Positions 8,753 to 16,715 of a DNA stretch of 64,000 nt are shown here, piece after piece; position 1 is the first letter of the stretch; every line of letters starts with the position of its first letter. The translations under genes were made by a program, and so were the position numbers. Below the pieces are notes generated by a model. The model searched no databases. It saw only the letters and a list, made by a program, of their open reading frames with translations, and was not told the DNA's origin. The stretch lies in contig CAJUDO010000016.1 in the NCBI GenBank assembly GCA_910585405.1, positions 1 through 64,000 on the forward strand. The letters run 5' to 3'. Source of the DNA: an uncultured Peptococcaceae bacterium. Its GTDB lineage: Bacteria; Bacillota; Peptococcia; Peptococcales; Peptococcaceae.

Positions 8753-8912
8753 CTGTTGCTGTAAATTTTTTCAGGAACCTTCCGTTCTTCGGATTTCTCA
8801 CGGGAGGATCATTTTTTATTGCTTCGTTTCGGTTTGGGCTGCGGCATCACCCACTGATGCCATATTCCCTCTCACTTCCCACTTTATCTACAGGAAACCC
8901 AAACAGGTTTGT

Positions 8913-9554
8913 TTAAAATCCCAGCGTTTCTCCTACCAAAATGACTTTGATCCGCCCTGCCGGTTTACAACGGCGCGTGCGCACGATCTGGTTGCAAATA
9001 CAGTCGGGAGAATTGCAGTCGTGACAGATGCCGTCTACCTTGCAGGGCGTCTTAATATCAAAGCGCTGCGCATTCACCGGCGCCGCCTCTGTTCTGGCCC
9101 GATTGGCCGCATCCATCACCGTGCGGGTCAGCTTGTTCATGCCCGCAATCACAATGACGCTGTCCGGCCCGTAAATCATCGCCGCAACACGGTTGCCGTT
9201 GCCGTCCACATTCACCAGCTCGCCGTCCTCTGTGATGGCATTGGTGCCTGTCAGATACACATCACAGGTCAGCGCCTGCTTCATGATCGCCACCCGTTCT
9301 TCCGGAGTGCTTGCCTGATTCCGGTCCAGCACATGATAGTTGCCCTGCTTTACCGCAGCCAGCAAGCCGATCTCCTCTGCCGATGTACATCCGCCCCAGC
9401 TCACCGTGCTGCCTTCCGGAATCAAGGCCAATGCCTGCTGCAGTGCCTCCTCCGCTGTAGCACAATAATAGGCTGCAAACCCTCTCTTTTCTAAATTTTC
9501 CCGTACTTTTTCTCCAGCCTTCTGATTTCGTACCACTCTCACATCTTTCACCAT
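8913..9554 (-). CDS. LUD-domain (LutC/YkgG-like) protein
   Basis: A 213-residue cytoplasmic protein of the LUD family, which includes LutC of the LutABC lactate oxidation complex. The core has VSWGGCTSAEE near residue 55 and GTNAITEDGELVNVDG near residue 100. The C-terminus carries a cysteine cluster (PCKVDGICHDCNSPDCICN) common to stand-alone members. ATG 9554 follows AGGAGG by 6 nt; the TTG at 9560 is too close. No lutA or lutB partner is nearby, so a role in lactate use should not be assumed. It is divergent from the channel-like gene. Confidence 0.82.
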   Translation of the reverse strand: MVKDVRVVRNQKAGEKVRENLEKRGFAAYYCATAEEALQQALALIPEGSTVSWGGCTSAEEIGLLAAVKQGNYHVLDRNQASTPEERVAIMKQALTCDVYLTGTNAITEDGELVNVDGNGNRVAAMIYGPDSVIVIAGMNKLTRTVMDAANRARTEAAPVNAQRFDIKTPCKVDGICHDCNSPDCICNQIVRTRRCKPAGRIKVILVGETLGF

Positions 9555-9751
9555 ACGCAACCTCCTAAAATAAAGTTATTTTCTATAATGCTCATTATAA
9601 CACGCTGCCCCTTTGAGGAAAAGACAAAACTCCTCATCGTTCTATCCATTGCAACCCTCCAGCAGGAAAAGGCTTTCAAAAGCCGCGTCTTTCCTGCACC
9701 TTGGCCGCATATATATGAAAGAAATCTCCCAAGGAGGAACTCAATCCCGTT

Positions 9752-10390
9752 ATGCGCATACCTGTTCTTTTACTGCTCCAAACAGCAGCACTGCTCTGTT
9801 TTTGGTATTATTGCTTCCGCCATCCTGCATGGTACAGAGGCTGGGGCTGCAAGCTCTTTCTGTTTCTGCTGCCTTTCGCCTTTGGCTGTTTACTTTTATG
9901 GCTTGATCTGCATTTCATTTCTGTTGCTGCCCTGCGCAGCTGGCATGATGCCTTTTGCTGCTTCAGCACCATCACCGCCCTCTTGCTGCTTCCCCAGTGG
10001 TATAAGCTGATGTGGCTGGCGCTGTTGGCGCTTCCTGTACAGCAAATCAACGAGAATGTCAAGCTCATGTTTACCATTTTATTTTCCATTGTGATGATGC
10101 TGGCCATCATCTTCTTTTTCACACTGTATTTTCTCTGGCTGGACAGTTTGTCCGGCTATACCCAAGGGTTGCGCAGCGCCTTTCTCAATTTCCAGCCGGT
10201 GCTGCTGGATTTTCCCACTGCCTTCTATTTCAGTTTTTCTTGTTACTTTTCTCTGGGCTTCGGCGCATACTATCCTTATGGCCACTGGTTTTATCTCCTG
10301 GTCTTTTTTGAATGCCTGATTTCACTGCTAAATAACGGCATTATTATCATTTACGCATTCAATTTTCTTTTTAGCCACAATGAGCCATGA
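9752..10390 (+). CDS. Membrane protein with degenerate ion-channel pore signature
   Basis: A 212-residue, highly hydrophobic protein with about five membrane segments. Near residues 158-205 a hydrophobic helix is followed by a short pore-like segment, SLGFGAYYPYG, and another membrane helix. This resembles the pore loop and inner helix of two-helix potassium channel domains, where the filter is TxGYGD followed by a proline. Here the filter would read LGFGA, so the aspartate is lost. An AAGGAGG sequence lies about 14 nt upstream of the ATG, longer spacing than normal. No RCK or cyclic-nucleotide domain is attached. Family assignment is by motif only and could be wrong. Confidence 0.6.
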   Translation: MRIPVLLLLQTAALLCFWYYCFRHPAWYRGWGCKLFLFLLPFAFGCLLLWLDLHFISVAALRSWHDAFCCFSTITALLLLPQWYKLMWLALLALPVQQINENVKLMFTILFSIVMMLAIIFFFTLYFLWLDSLSGYTQGLRSAFLNFQPVLLDFPTAFYFSFSCYFSLGFGAYYPYGHWFYLLVFFECLISLLNNGIIIIYAFNFLFSHNEP

Positions 10391-10403
10391 CGAGCAAGTG
10401 CAA

Positions 10404-13400
10404 TCATTCCGAAATCTGCAGAATTTCCAATAATTCTTCCCGGCTCAAATTAGAGGGCGTCATTCCGTCAACGCCCATAACAGAGGTACTCAACGCCGCC
10501 TTTTGTATTTGCAGCTCATAAATCTTTTCTTCCAATGTATTTTTGGTGATCAGCTTAAAAACCGTTACTGCTTTTTTCTGGCCCATACGGTAGGCGCGGT
10601 CTGTGGCCTGATTCTGCGCCGCAGCATTCCACCAAGGATCCACATGAATCACCACATTGGCGGCTGTCAAATTTAATCCCGTGCCGCCAACCTTCAAAGA
10701 AATCAAAAAGACCTTTGCTTCATCCGTCTCATTAAAGCGCTGCACCAATTCACTGCGCTTACTTTTTGGGGTTGTGCCGACCAAAAGATAGCTCTCGATC
10801 TCCATCTGATTCAGCTGTTCCTGGATGCGATTTAGAAAGGCGGTAAACTGCGAGAACACCAACACCTTGCTGCCGCCCTGTATTACATTGCGAATTAATT
10901 CCAAACAAGTTTCCATCTTTGCAGAACCGCCCTCGTAATCCTCATACAGCAGCGCCGGGTCGCAGCACAGTTGCCGCAGTCTAATCAATTCGGCCAAAAT
11001 TTCTATTCGCTCGCTCTGTTTTTCCACATTCTTTTGGCTCTTTAAATTATCCAGAACATTTTGCAGATTGGCAATATAAATCTCACGCTGTGCCGGCTCC
11101 ATTTTCGAATAGACAATTGTTTCTACTTTTTCCGGCAGCTCCTTCAATACATCCTGCTTTAGCCGCCGCAGCATGAAAGGCTGCACAATTTTTTTCAACT
11201 GCTCCAGCGCCACATCATCCCTTTTTTGTACAATAGGAACCTCATAGCGTTCGCGAAATTCTTCATATTTTCCCAAAAGCCCCGGCATGATAAAATCAAA
11301 AATACTCCAAAGCTCCGATAATTGATTCTCGATAGGCGTGCCCGTCAAAGCAAAGCGACAACTTGCTGTGATTGATTTCACTGCCTTGCTCACTTTCGTG
11401 TGATGATTTTTAATGTTCTGCGCTTCGTCAACCACAAAAAAAGAAAAGCTTCGTTCACGATACTGCTCTATATCCCGTTTCAACAACTCATAAGAAACCA
11501 AAAATACGTCGATATCCTTTTTTTCCATAAGTTTTCGACGTTCCGCCACACTGACGGACAAGCTGCAAACATGTAATGTCGGTGCAAAACGCCGGATTTC
11601 GCTTTCCCAGTTATATACCAGGGAAGCCGGCGCGACGATAAGTGCCGGTGCCTCCCATAATTTTTCCCGATTGGCCAATAACAGCGCAATGATCTGTACG
11701 GTCTTGCCTAATCCCATATCATCAGCTAGTATTCCGCCGAAATTCATACGGCTCATGGTCATCAGCCACCGATACCCTACTTCCTGATAATGCCGCAAGG
11801 TAGTCTGCAAACCCGCAGGCACCTCGTCATCGCTGTCCTCATAATTTTTGAGGTTCCGCATTAAGATTCGGAAATCCAACTCCCGCTGCACAGTGAGCGT
11901 CTCATCGCTTTCCCGCAAAATCTGGTCCACATAGTAAGCCTTATACACCGGCACACGCACTCTGCCCTGCCGCAAATCCTCCTCTGTCAAATTCAAGCCC
12001 TCGGCCAATTCTGCCAAAGTCGCCAGAGAACCACTGTCCAACTGCAAAAAATTTCCGTTGCCCATGCGGTAATACTTACGACGCTGTCGATAGTTGCGCA
12101 ATAGCTCCTGAATCTCCCACTGCGTCAAGCGTTCCGCGTCAATATTCAAGTTCAACAGACCGCCGTCTATCCGCACACCAATGCGCAGCTTAGGCTGCTG
12201 CTGCACCTGAATGCGCTCCATCTGTTCCGAGAGATACAGCTCCGCTGCCTGACTGATTTCATTGACGCCCTCTGTGAGCAGTCGATACAAACGTTCCTCA
12301 TCTTTGCAGGAAAAATACAATTCGCCGCAGCTGTTCCAGACAGGGAAATATTTTTCCAACAGAAAACGCATTTCATACTCCTGCTCTGCGTTTCTCATTA
12401 TATTATCCGGCGCTTTATCCGTCAGCAAAAATTTATGTTCTCCATAACAAGCCTCTGTTTTGCAGAGAATCTGCATACCATCATCATCCAGATACACACG
12501 GAACTTACAGGATTCCGTCAGGTATTCTTCCAGTCTGCCTACGTTGATGCCGCTACATTTTACCAGGGCAGGCAGCAGCTTGGAGCAAAAAGCTTTTACA
12601 TCTCTCTCGGCGATATAGTACGTTTCCTCCTGCCGTACATTGGCCAGATCACAAAATTCTCGCACAGAAGCAGCATATTCCGCCGAACAGAAGATAAATT
12701 CCCGCGGCAGTACCAAACAATGCTGACTGCCGTCGGAGAGCAGCTGTATCTGCGGCAATACCAGCTGTAATCCATCCTCTTCATCCATAAGCCGAATGGG
12801 CAGCATCACACTATTCTGCTTCTTAATCTGATATGGCTGTGGTGTTCCTGAAGTCATATCCACATAAATCTTTTGCTCAGGCACGAGCTGCAACAGCCGG
12901 AACAAATTGGCATTGGTCAGAGGAATCTCTCGTTTTGAACCTCCTGTACTATAATAATAATCAGATATTTTTTGACGGAAGTAATGCTCCATTCCAATAT
13001 ACTCTGTGATAAAATCCACTATTGGCAGCGAATCCGCCGCAAAAGCAGAACGAATATGCAAAAACTCCAGCTTTTTCCCATAACTCACAAAGGCTTCCTG
13101 CTCCATATCCTGCACAAACTGACTGACGTCCCGCAGCACATAAAATTGAACCGATGTTCCAATCTGAAAGCTAACCGACCAATGCCCATCCAACAAACTA
13201 TAGTGCAGTAAAGGCATCAGCTGTACTGGAGCAGGCAGTACTTGCCTGCTCAACTCCTGGTAACGGGACAGTACCCTTTGGGAATTGGCAAAGATAAGCT
13301 TCTGCAAAGCAGGCGAAGTTTCTCTCCCGCTTTGCTCCTGGATAAAGGGAAATAACTTTTCAGCAGCCATACGATTATACTGCATCGCCAAAGCAACACA

Positions 13401-13673
13401 ATGGTCACACAGCCCTGAATGTTCCTGAAATGTATGACAGCTGCAATCACTATATACAATTTCTCTTGTCTCCTGATCGTATTCCAGCTGTACAAACATC
13501 TTTTCCTTTTTCAAGTTGTCAAAAAAGACTTTACCTGCTATTTGCAAAAAACCGTCATCCAGTGTTGCTGTAATGGTATTCTCTACAAAATCGCCCTTAT
13601 AGCCGCGCATGCCCTTTTCATACATCGTTTTATTACAATTTCGTTTCAACACATCGATTGGAATGGTGTACAT
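10404..13673 (-). CDS. SNF2-family helicase with N-terminal SWIM zinc finger
   Basis: A 1089-residue DNA-dependent ATPase of the bacterial SNF2/Rad54-like group. A SWIM zinc finger, CxCx9CxH, is at residues 77-91. A long bacterial SNF2-associated region follows. The ATPase has DDMGLGKT (about 646), a DEAQ box (about 748) and ALTGTPIEN. The second RecA-like domain carries VFSQF (about 939) and DPWWNAAAQNQATDRAYR (about 1010-1030). Such proteins translocate on double-stranded DNA and displace bound proteins such as RNA polymerase; the exact role is unknown. ATG 13673 follows GGAGGGGG. It converges on the channel-like gene with a 13-bp gap. Confidence 0.93.
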   Translation of the reverse strand: MYTIPIDVLKRNCNKTMYEKGMRGYKGDFVENTITATLDDGFLQIAGKVFFDNLKKEKMFVQLEYDQETREIVYSDCSCHTFQEHSGLCDHCVALAMQYNRMAAEKLFPFIQEQSGRETSPALQKLIFANSQRVLSRYQELSRQVLPAPVQLMPLLHYSLLDGHWSVSFQIGTSVQFYVLRDVSQFVQDMEQEAFVSYGKKLEFLHIRSAFAADSLPIVDFITEYIGMEHYFRQKISDYYYSTGGSKREIPLTNANLFRLLQLVPEQKIYVDMTSGTPQPYQIKKQNSVMLPIRLMDEEDGLQLVLPQIQLLSDGSQHCLVLPREFIFCSAEYAASVREFCDLANVRQEETYYIAERDVKAFCSKLLPALVKCSGINVGRLEEYLTESCKFRVYLDDDGMQILCKTEACYGEHKFLLTDKAPDNIMRNAEQEYEMRFLLEKYFPVWNSCGELYFSCKDEERLYRLLTEGVNEISQAAELYLSEQMERIQVQQQPKLRIGVRIDGGLLNLNIDAERLTQWEIQELLRNYRQRRKYYRMGNGNFLQLDSGSLATLAELAEGLNLTEEDLRQGRVRVPVYKAYYVDQILRESDETLTVQRELDFRILMRNLKNYEDSDDEVPAGLQTTLRHYQEVGYRWLMTMSRMNFGGILADDMGLGKTVQIIALLLANREKLWEAPALIVAPASLVYNWESEIRRFAPTLHVCSLSVSVAERRKLMEKKDIDVFLVSYELLKRDIEQYRERSFSFFVVDEAQNIKNHHTKVSKAVKSITASCRFALTGTPIENQLSELWSIFDFIMPGLLGKYEEFRERYEVPIVQKRDDVALEQLKKIVQPFMLRRLKQDVLKELPEKVETIVYSKMEPAQREIYIANLQNVLDNLKSQKNVEKQSERIEILAELIRLRQLCCDPALLYEDYEGGSAKMETCLELIRNVIQGGSKVLVFSQFTAFLNRIQEQLNQMEIESYLLVGTTPKSKRSELVQRFNETDEAKVFLISLKVGGTGLNLTAANVVIHVDPWWNAAAQNQATDRAYRMGQKKAVTVFKLITKNTLEEKIYELQIQKAALSTSVMGVDGMTPSNLSREELLEILQISE

Positions 13674-13718
13674 GGCTTCCCCCTCCTTTTGAATGCGGGC
13701 CTGTCCCTTTTCAGAAAA

Positions 13719-14204
13719 TTACGATTCTCCCTGCTCACGCAGCTTTGCCGCATACATTTGTACAAAATCGTCATTCTGCACCAGAAAAGCGCCCTGTCCT
13801 GTTGCCAGCAGCGCACCTTTCTGATTCCACACTTTGCCTTCACAATACAGCATCTTTCTGCCATTGTGGGTTACAGTCGCTTCCACCTTTAAGACATCGC
13901 CTTTTCCGGCGCCCTTCAAATACTGTATGTTCAGCGAAGTGGTCACGCCAACCTTATTTTTTGTCAGCATGGCCATCCCCATGGCAGAATCCAACAAACC
14001 CGCATACACTCCGCCATGCACAATTCCTGCGCTGTTATAATGCATCGGTGTCACTGGAATTTCCAACTCCGAAGTCCCATCCCCCAACGCCGAAAAATAA
14101 ATATCCATCGTTTCAAAAAATCCGCTGTTTTCTTCCGCATCCAAAATATAACCAAACAAATGACAGGGCAAACCCTTGTTTTCTACCTCTCGAAACATCG
14201 TCAT
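13719..14204 (-). CDS. PaaI-family hotdog thioesterase
   Basis: A 161-residue single hotdog-fold domain. The family motif is NSAGIVHGGVYAGLLDSAMG near residues 57-76, with HGG lining the acyl-CoA site and a downstream aspartate as the likely catalytic residue. Members hydrolyse acyl-CoA, often phenylacetyl- or hydroxyphenylacetyl-CoA; the substrate here is unknown. ATG 14204 has GGAGGAGG 7 nt upstream, so the upstream ATG at 14237 is rejected. It lies between the SNF2 gene and the Crp/Fnr regulator, all on the minus strand. Confidence 0.85.
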   Translation of the reverse strand: MTMFREVENKGLPCHLFGYILDAEENSGFFETMDIYFSALGDGTSELEIPVTPMHYNSAGIVHGGVYAGLLDSAMGMAMLTKNKVGVTTSLNIQYLKGAGKGDVLKVEATVTHNGRKMLYCEGKVWNQKGALLATGQGAFLVQNDDFVQMYAAKLREQGES

Positions 14205-14329
14205 AAAATTTCCTCCTCCGAAAATCAACTGTATCATGCAGCTATTGTTTTATTGTACCATAGAATAGACTACTTTCACAGTAATTCATATATAATAATA
14301 TCTCTGCACCACACAGAGAACAAACTTTT

Positions 14330-14989
14330 TCAAAGCAACGTAAATTCACTTTTGGCAAACCTTATCAAGCCATCATCGCGCATTTTGCACAGCTCGTTGG
14401 ACATGGCGCTGCGGTCCACCGACAAAAAATCCGCAAGCTGCTGTCGATTGAACGGAATCACAAAGGTTGCGCTGTTCTGCCGACTTGCTTCTTCTGATAA
14501 ATAGGACATCAGCTTCTCTCGTGTGGAACGCTTGGACATATGGCCCAGCTTTTGCACAAGCTTTCTGTTTTTTTCAGAAAGAGCAAAAAACAAATTTTGC
14601 ACCACTGCCGTGTGAAATCTGCAGGCAGAGGGACAAGTCGTAATGATTTTCTGTGCTTCAAAAAAGATGACCCCACTATCCTCTACGGCGATGACATTGT
14701 TCAAAGCCGCGCCGCTGTCCGGTGCCACATAGGCTTCACCGAATATCTCACCAACACCAATGTTGCGAATGATATTGCTGTTGCCCCAGTAATCATCCTT
14801 CTGAATATGCAATGCACCTTCTACCAGCACCATAATATCGTGAATTGCTTCTCCCTGATGGAAAACATATTCTCCATTTTGATATCTGCGAAGCTTCGCA
14901 TCCAGGCAAGTAAGCATAGCAGATATATCCTCTTCTCCCACTCCGCTGAACAAACGAGTTTGCTTCAAAATTGGCAAATATTTTTTCAT
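14330..14989 (-). CDS. Crp/Fnr-family regulator divergent from hcp
   Basis: A 219-residue regulator with an N-terminal cyclic-nucleotide-like beta-roll (about residues 20-120), a dimerisation helix and a C-terminal winged helix-turn-helix (NRQQLADFLSVDRSAMSNEL). It lacks the four-cysteine cluster of Fnr, so it is not an Fnr-type iron-sulfur sensor. Its position, divergent from hcp with a dyad between them, matches the HcpR-type regulators that control hcp in response to nitric oxide or nitrite in other anaerobes. The link is inference from context. The dyad is only 16 nt upstream of its own start, so autoregulation is likely. Confidence 0.85.
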   Translation of the reverse strand: MKKYLPILKQTRLFSGVGEEDISAMLTCLDAKLRRYQNGEYVFHQGEAIHDIMVLVEGALHIQKDDYWGNSNIIRNIGVGEIFGEAYVAPDSGAALNNVIAVEDSGVIFFEAQKIITTCPSACRFHTAVVQNLFFALSEKNRKLVQKLGHMSKRSTREKLMSYLSEEASRQNSATFVIPFNRQQLADFLSVDRSAMSNELCKMRDDGLIRFAKSEFTLL

Positions 14990-15004
14990 AAAAGGTCTCC
15001 TCGT

Positions 15005-15046
15005 GTTGTAAATACAACGTATTTATTTTTTACAGTATACTATACT
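15005..15046 (+). promoter_or_regulatory. Crp/Fnr-type operator and hcp promoter
   Basis: The dyad GTTGTA-AA-TACAAC (15005-15018) is the only strong inverted repeat between the regulator gene and hcp. A -10 like TATACT lies at 15041-15046. If transcription starts about 7 nt after it, the dyad is centred near -41, the usual position for class II activation by Crp/Fnr proteins. No good -35 is visible, as expected of an activated promoter. A half-site, CTTGTAAAT, is at 15051. Confidence 0.6.
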
Positions 15047-15087
15047 ACGTCTTGTAAATCAATAAACGCAAAAAGGAGCGATTTTCA

Positions 15088-16668
15088 ATGAATCATCAAA
15101 TGTTTTGTTTCCAATGTGAACAGACCGCAGGCTGTACAGGTTGTACAGGCGTCGCAGGCGTTTGCGGCAAAAAAGCAGACACCGCTTTGCTGCAAGATAA
15201 ACTGACCGAAGCACTCATCAATCTCGCCCGTGCCACCAAAGGCAAAGAAGACAGAATCACTGCCGAAACAGACCAGCTTGTCATAGAGGGCCTTTTCACT
15301 ACACTCACCAATGTCAACTTCAATAATGAAACCATTACCCAGCTCATTCAGCAGACGGAAGCCCAAACACAGCTTTTTGACGCGGAAGCATCTCTGAAAA
15401 AACACTTTGACATAAATACACTTTGGAGCGCCGATGAAGACATTCGCTCTCTCAAATCTCTCATTCTCTTCGGAATCCGCGGTATGGCAGCATACGCTTA
15501 CCACGCCGCCATTCTGCACTATACAGATACCCATGTCAATAAATTTTTTTACAAAGCGCTGTCTGCCATCGCTGCAGAAGATTGGGGCATGAATGAATTG
15601 CTTCCTGTAGTTTTAGAAGTTGGGGAAATCAATCTGCAATGCATGGCACTTCTCGACCGCGCCAACACAGAAACCTTCGGCAATCCGGTACCCACCGAGG
15701 TAACGCTCACTGTTGAGAAAGGACCCTTTATCGTCATTTCCGGACACGATCTGTACGATCTCAAACAACTCCTTGCACAGACAGAAGGAAAAGGCATTCA
15801 TATTTACACCCACGGAGAAATGCTGCCGGCACACGCCTACCCCGAGCTGAAAAAATATAAACATCTCAAGGGAAACTTCGGCACAGCCTGGCAAAACCAG
15901 CAAAAAGAGTTTGCCGACATCCCGGCGCCTGTGGTATTTACCACCAATTGCCTGATGCCGCCGAAAGCAAGTTATGCCGACCGCGTGTTTACCACTGAAG
16001 CAGTCTCTTACCCGGAAATCATACACATCGGTGCAGAAAAAGATTTCACCCCTGTCATTCAGCGGGCCCTTGAACTGGGTGGTTATCCCTGCGATAAAAA
16101 ATTTACTGGCATCAATGGCGGCGAAAGCGTCATGACCGGCTTTGCCCGCAATGCCATACTGTCCTCCGCCGACCTTGTCGTGGATGCAGTCAAATCCGGA
16201 GCAATCAAACATTTCTTTCTCGTAGCCGGCTGTGATGGCGCCAAACCACAACGCAGCTACTATACCCAATTTGTAAAACAGACGCCTGCTGATAGCATCG
16301 TGCTGACACTTGCCTGCGGAAAATATCGTTTTAACGACCTTGACCTGGGTACAATCGGCGGCTTACCCCGCATTATGGATATGGGACAATGCAACGATGC
16401 TTACAGTGCCATTCAGGTTGCAGCCTTCCTTGCTGAAACCTTCCAATGCAGTGTCAACGACCTTCCTCTTTCCTTTGTACTTTCCTGGTACGAACAGAAA
16501 GCAGTCTGCATTTTATTGACGCTACTGCATCTCGGCATCAAAAATATTTTGCTGGGACCATCCCTCCCAGCGTTCATTTCTCCCAATGTGCTGGACTTCC
16601 TTGCGAAAAACTATCACATCGCACCCATCACTACACCGGAAAATGATTTAAGAAAACTATTGCAATAA
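15088..16668 (+). CDS. hcp: Hybrid cluster protein (hydroxylamine / NO reductase)
   Basis: A 526-residue cytoplasmic iron-sulfur protein. The N-terminal cysteines (Cys7, 10, 19 and 26, in CFQC followed by GCTG and GVCGK) are near the class I pattern and should bind the first FeS cluster. The C-terminal half holds the hybrid cluster ligands, seen in GGESVMTGF, VAGCDG, LACGKYRFN and MGQCNDAY. Hcp has been described as a hydroxylamine reductase and, more recently, a high-affinity nitric oxide reductase used against nitrosative stress in anaerobes. The ATG follows AAAGGAGCG. No hcr reductase gene is adjacent. A terminator follows. Confidence 0.95.
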   Translation: MNHQMFCFQCEQTAGCTGCTGVAGVCGKKADTALLQDKLTEALINLARATKGKEDRITAETDQLVIEGLFTTLTNVNFNNETITQLIQQTEAQTQLFDAEASLKKHFDINTLWSADEDIRSLKSLILFGIRGMAAYAYHAAILHYTDTHVNKFFYKALSAIAAEDWGMNELLPVVLEVGEINLQCMALLDRANTETFGNPVPTEVTLTVEKGPFIVISGHDLYDLKQLLAQTEGKGIHIYTHGEMLPAHAYPELKKYKHLKGNFGTAWQNQQKEFADIPAPVVFTTNCLMPPKASYADRVFTTEAVSYPEIIHIGAEKDFTPVIQRALELGGYPCDKKFTGINGGESVMTGFARNAILSSADLVVDAVKSGAIKHFFLVAGCDGAKPQRSYYTQFVKQTPADSIVLTLACGKYRFNDLDLGTIGGLPRIMDMGQCNDAYSAIQVAAFLAETFQCSVNDLPLSFVLSWYEQKAVCILLTLLHLGIKNILLGPSLPAFISPNVLDFLAKNYHIAPITTPENDLRKLLQ

Positions 16669-16669
16669 A

Positions 16670-16703
16670 GAAACGGGCATAGCTCTTACGCTGTGCCCGT
16701 TTC
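16670..16703. terminator. Bidirectional terminator between hcp and pnp
   Basis: Arms GAAACGGGCATAGC and GCTGTGCCCGTTTC (with one G-T wobble) close a 6-nt loop. It sits between the convergent hcp and pnp stop codons. Confidence 0.75.
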
Positions 16704-16715
16704 TCACTGTTATCA

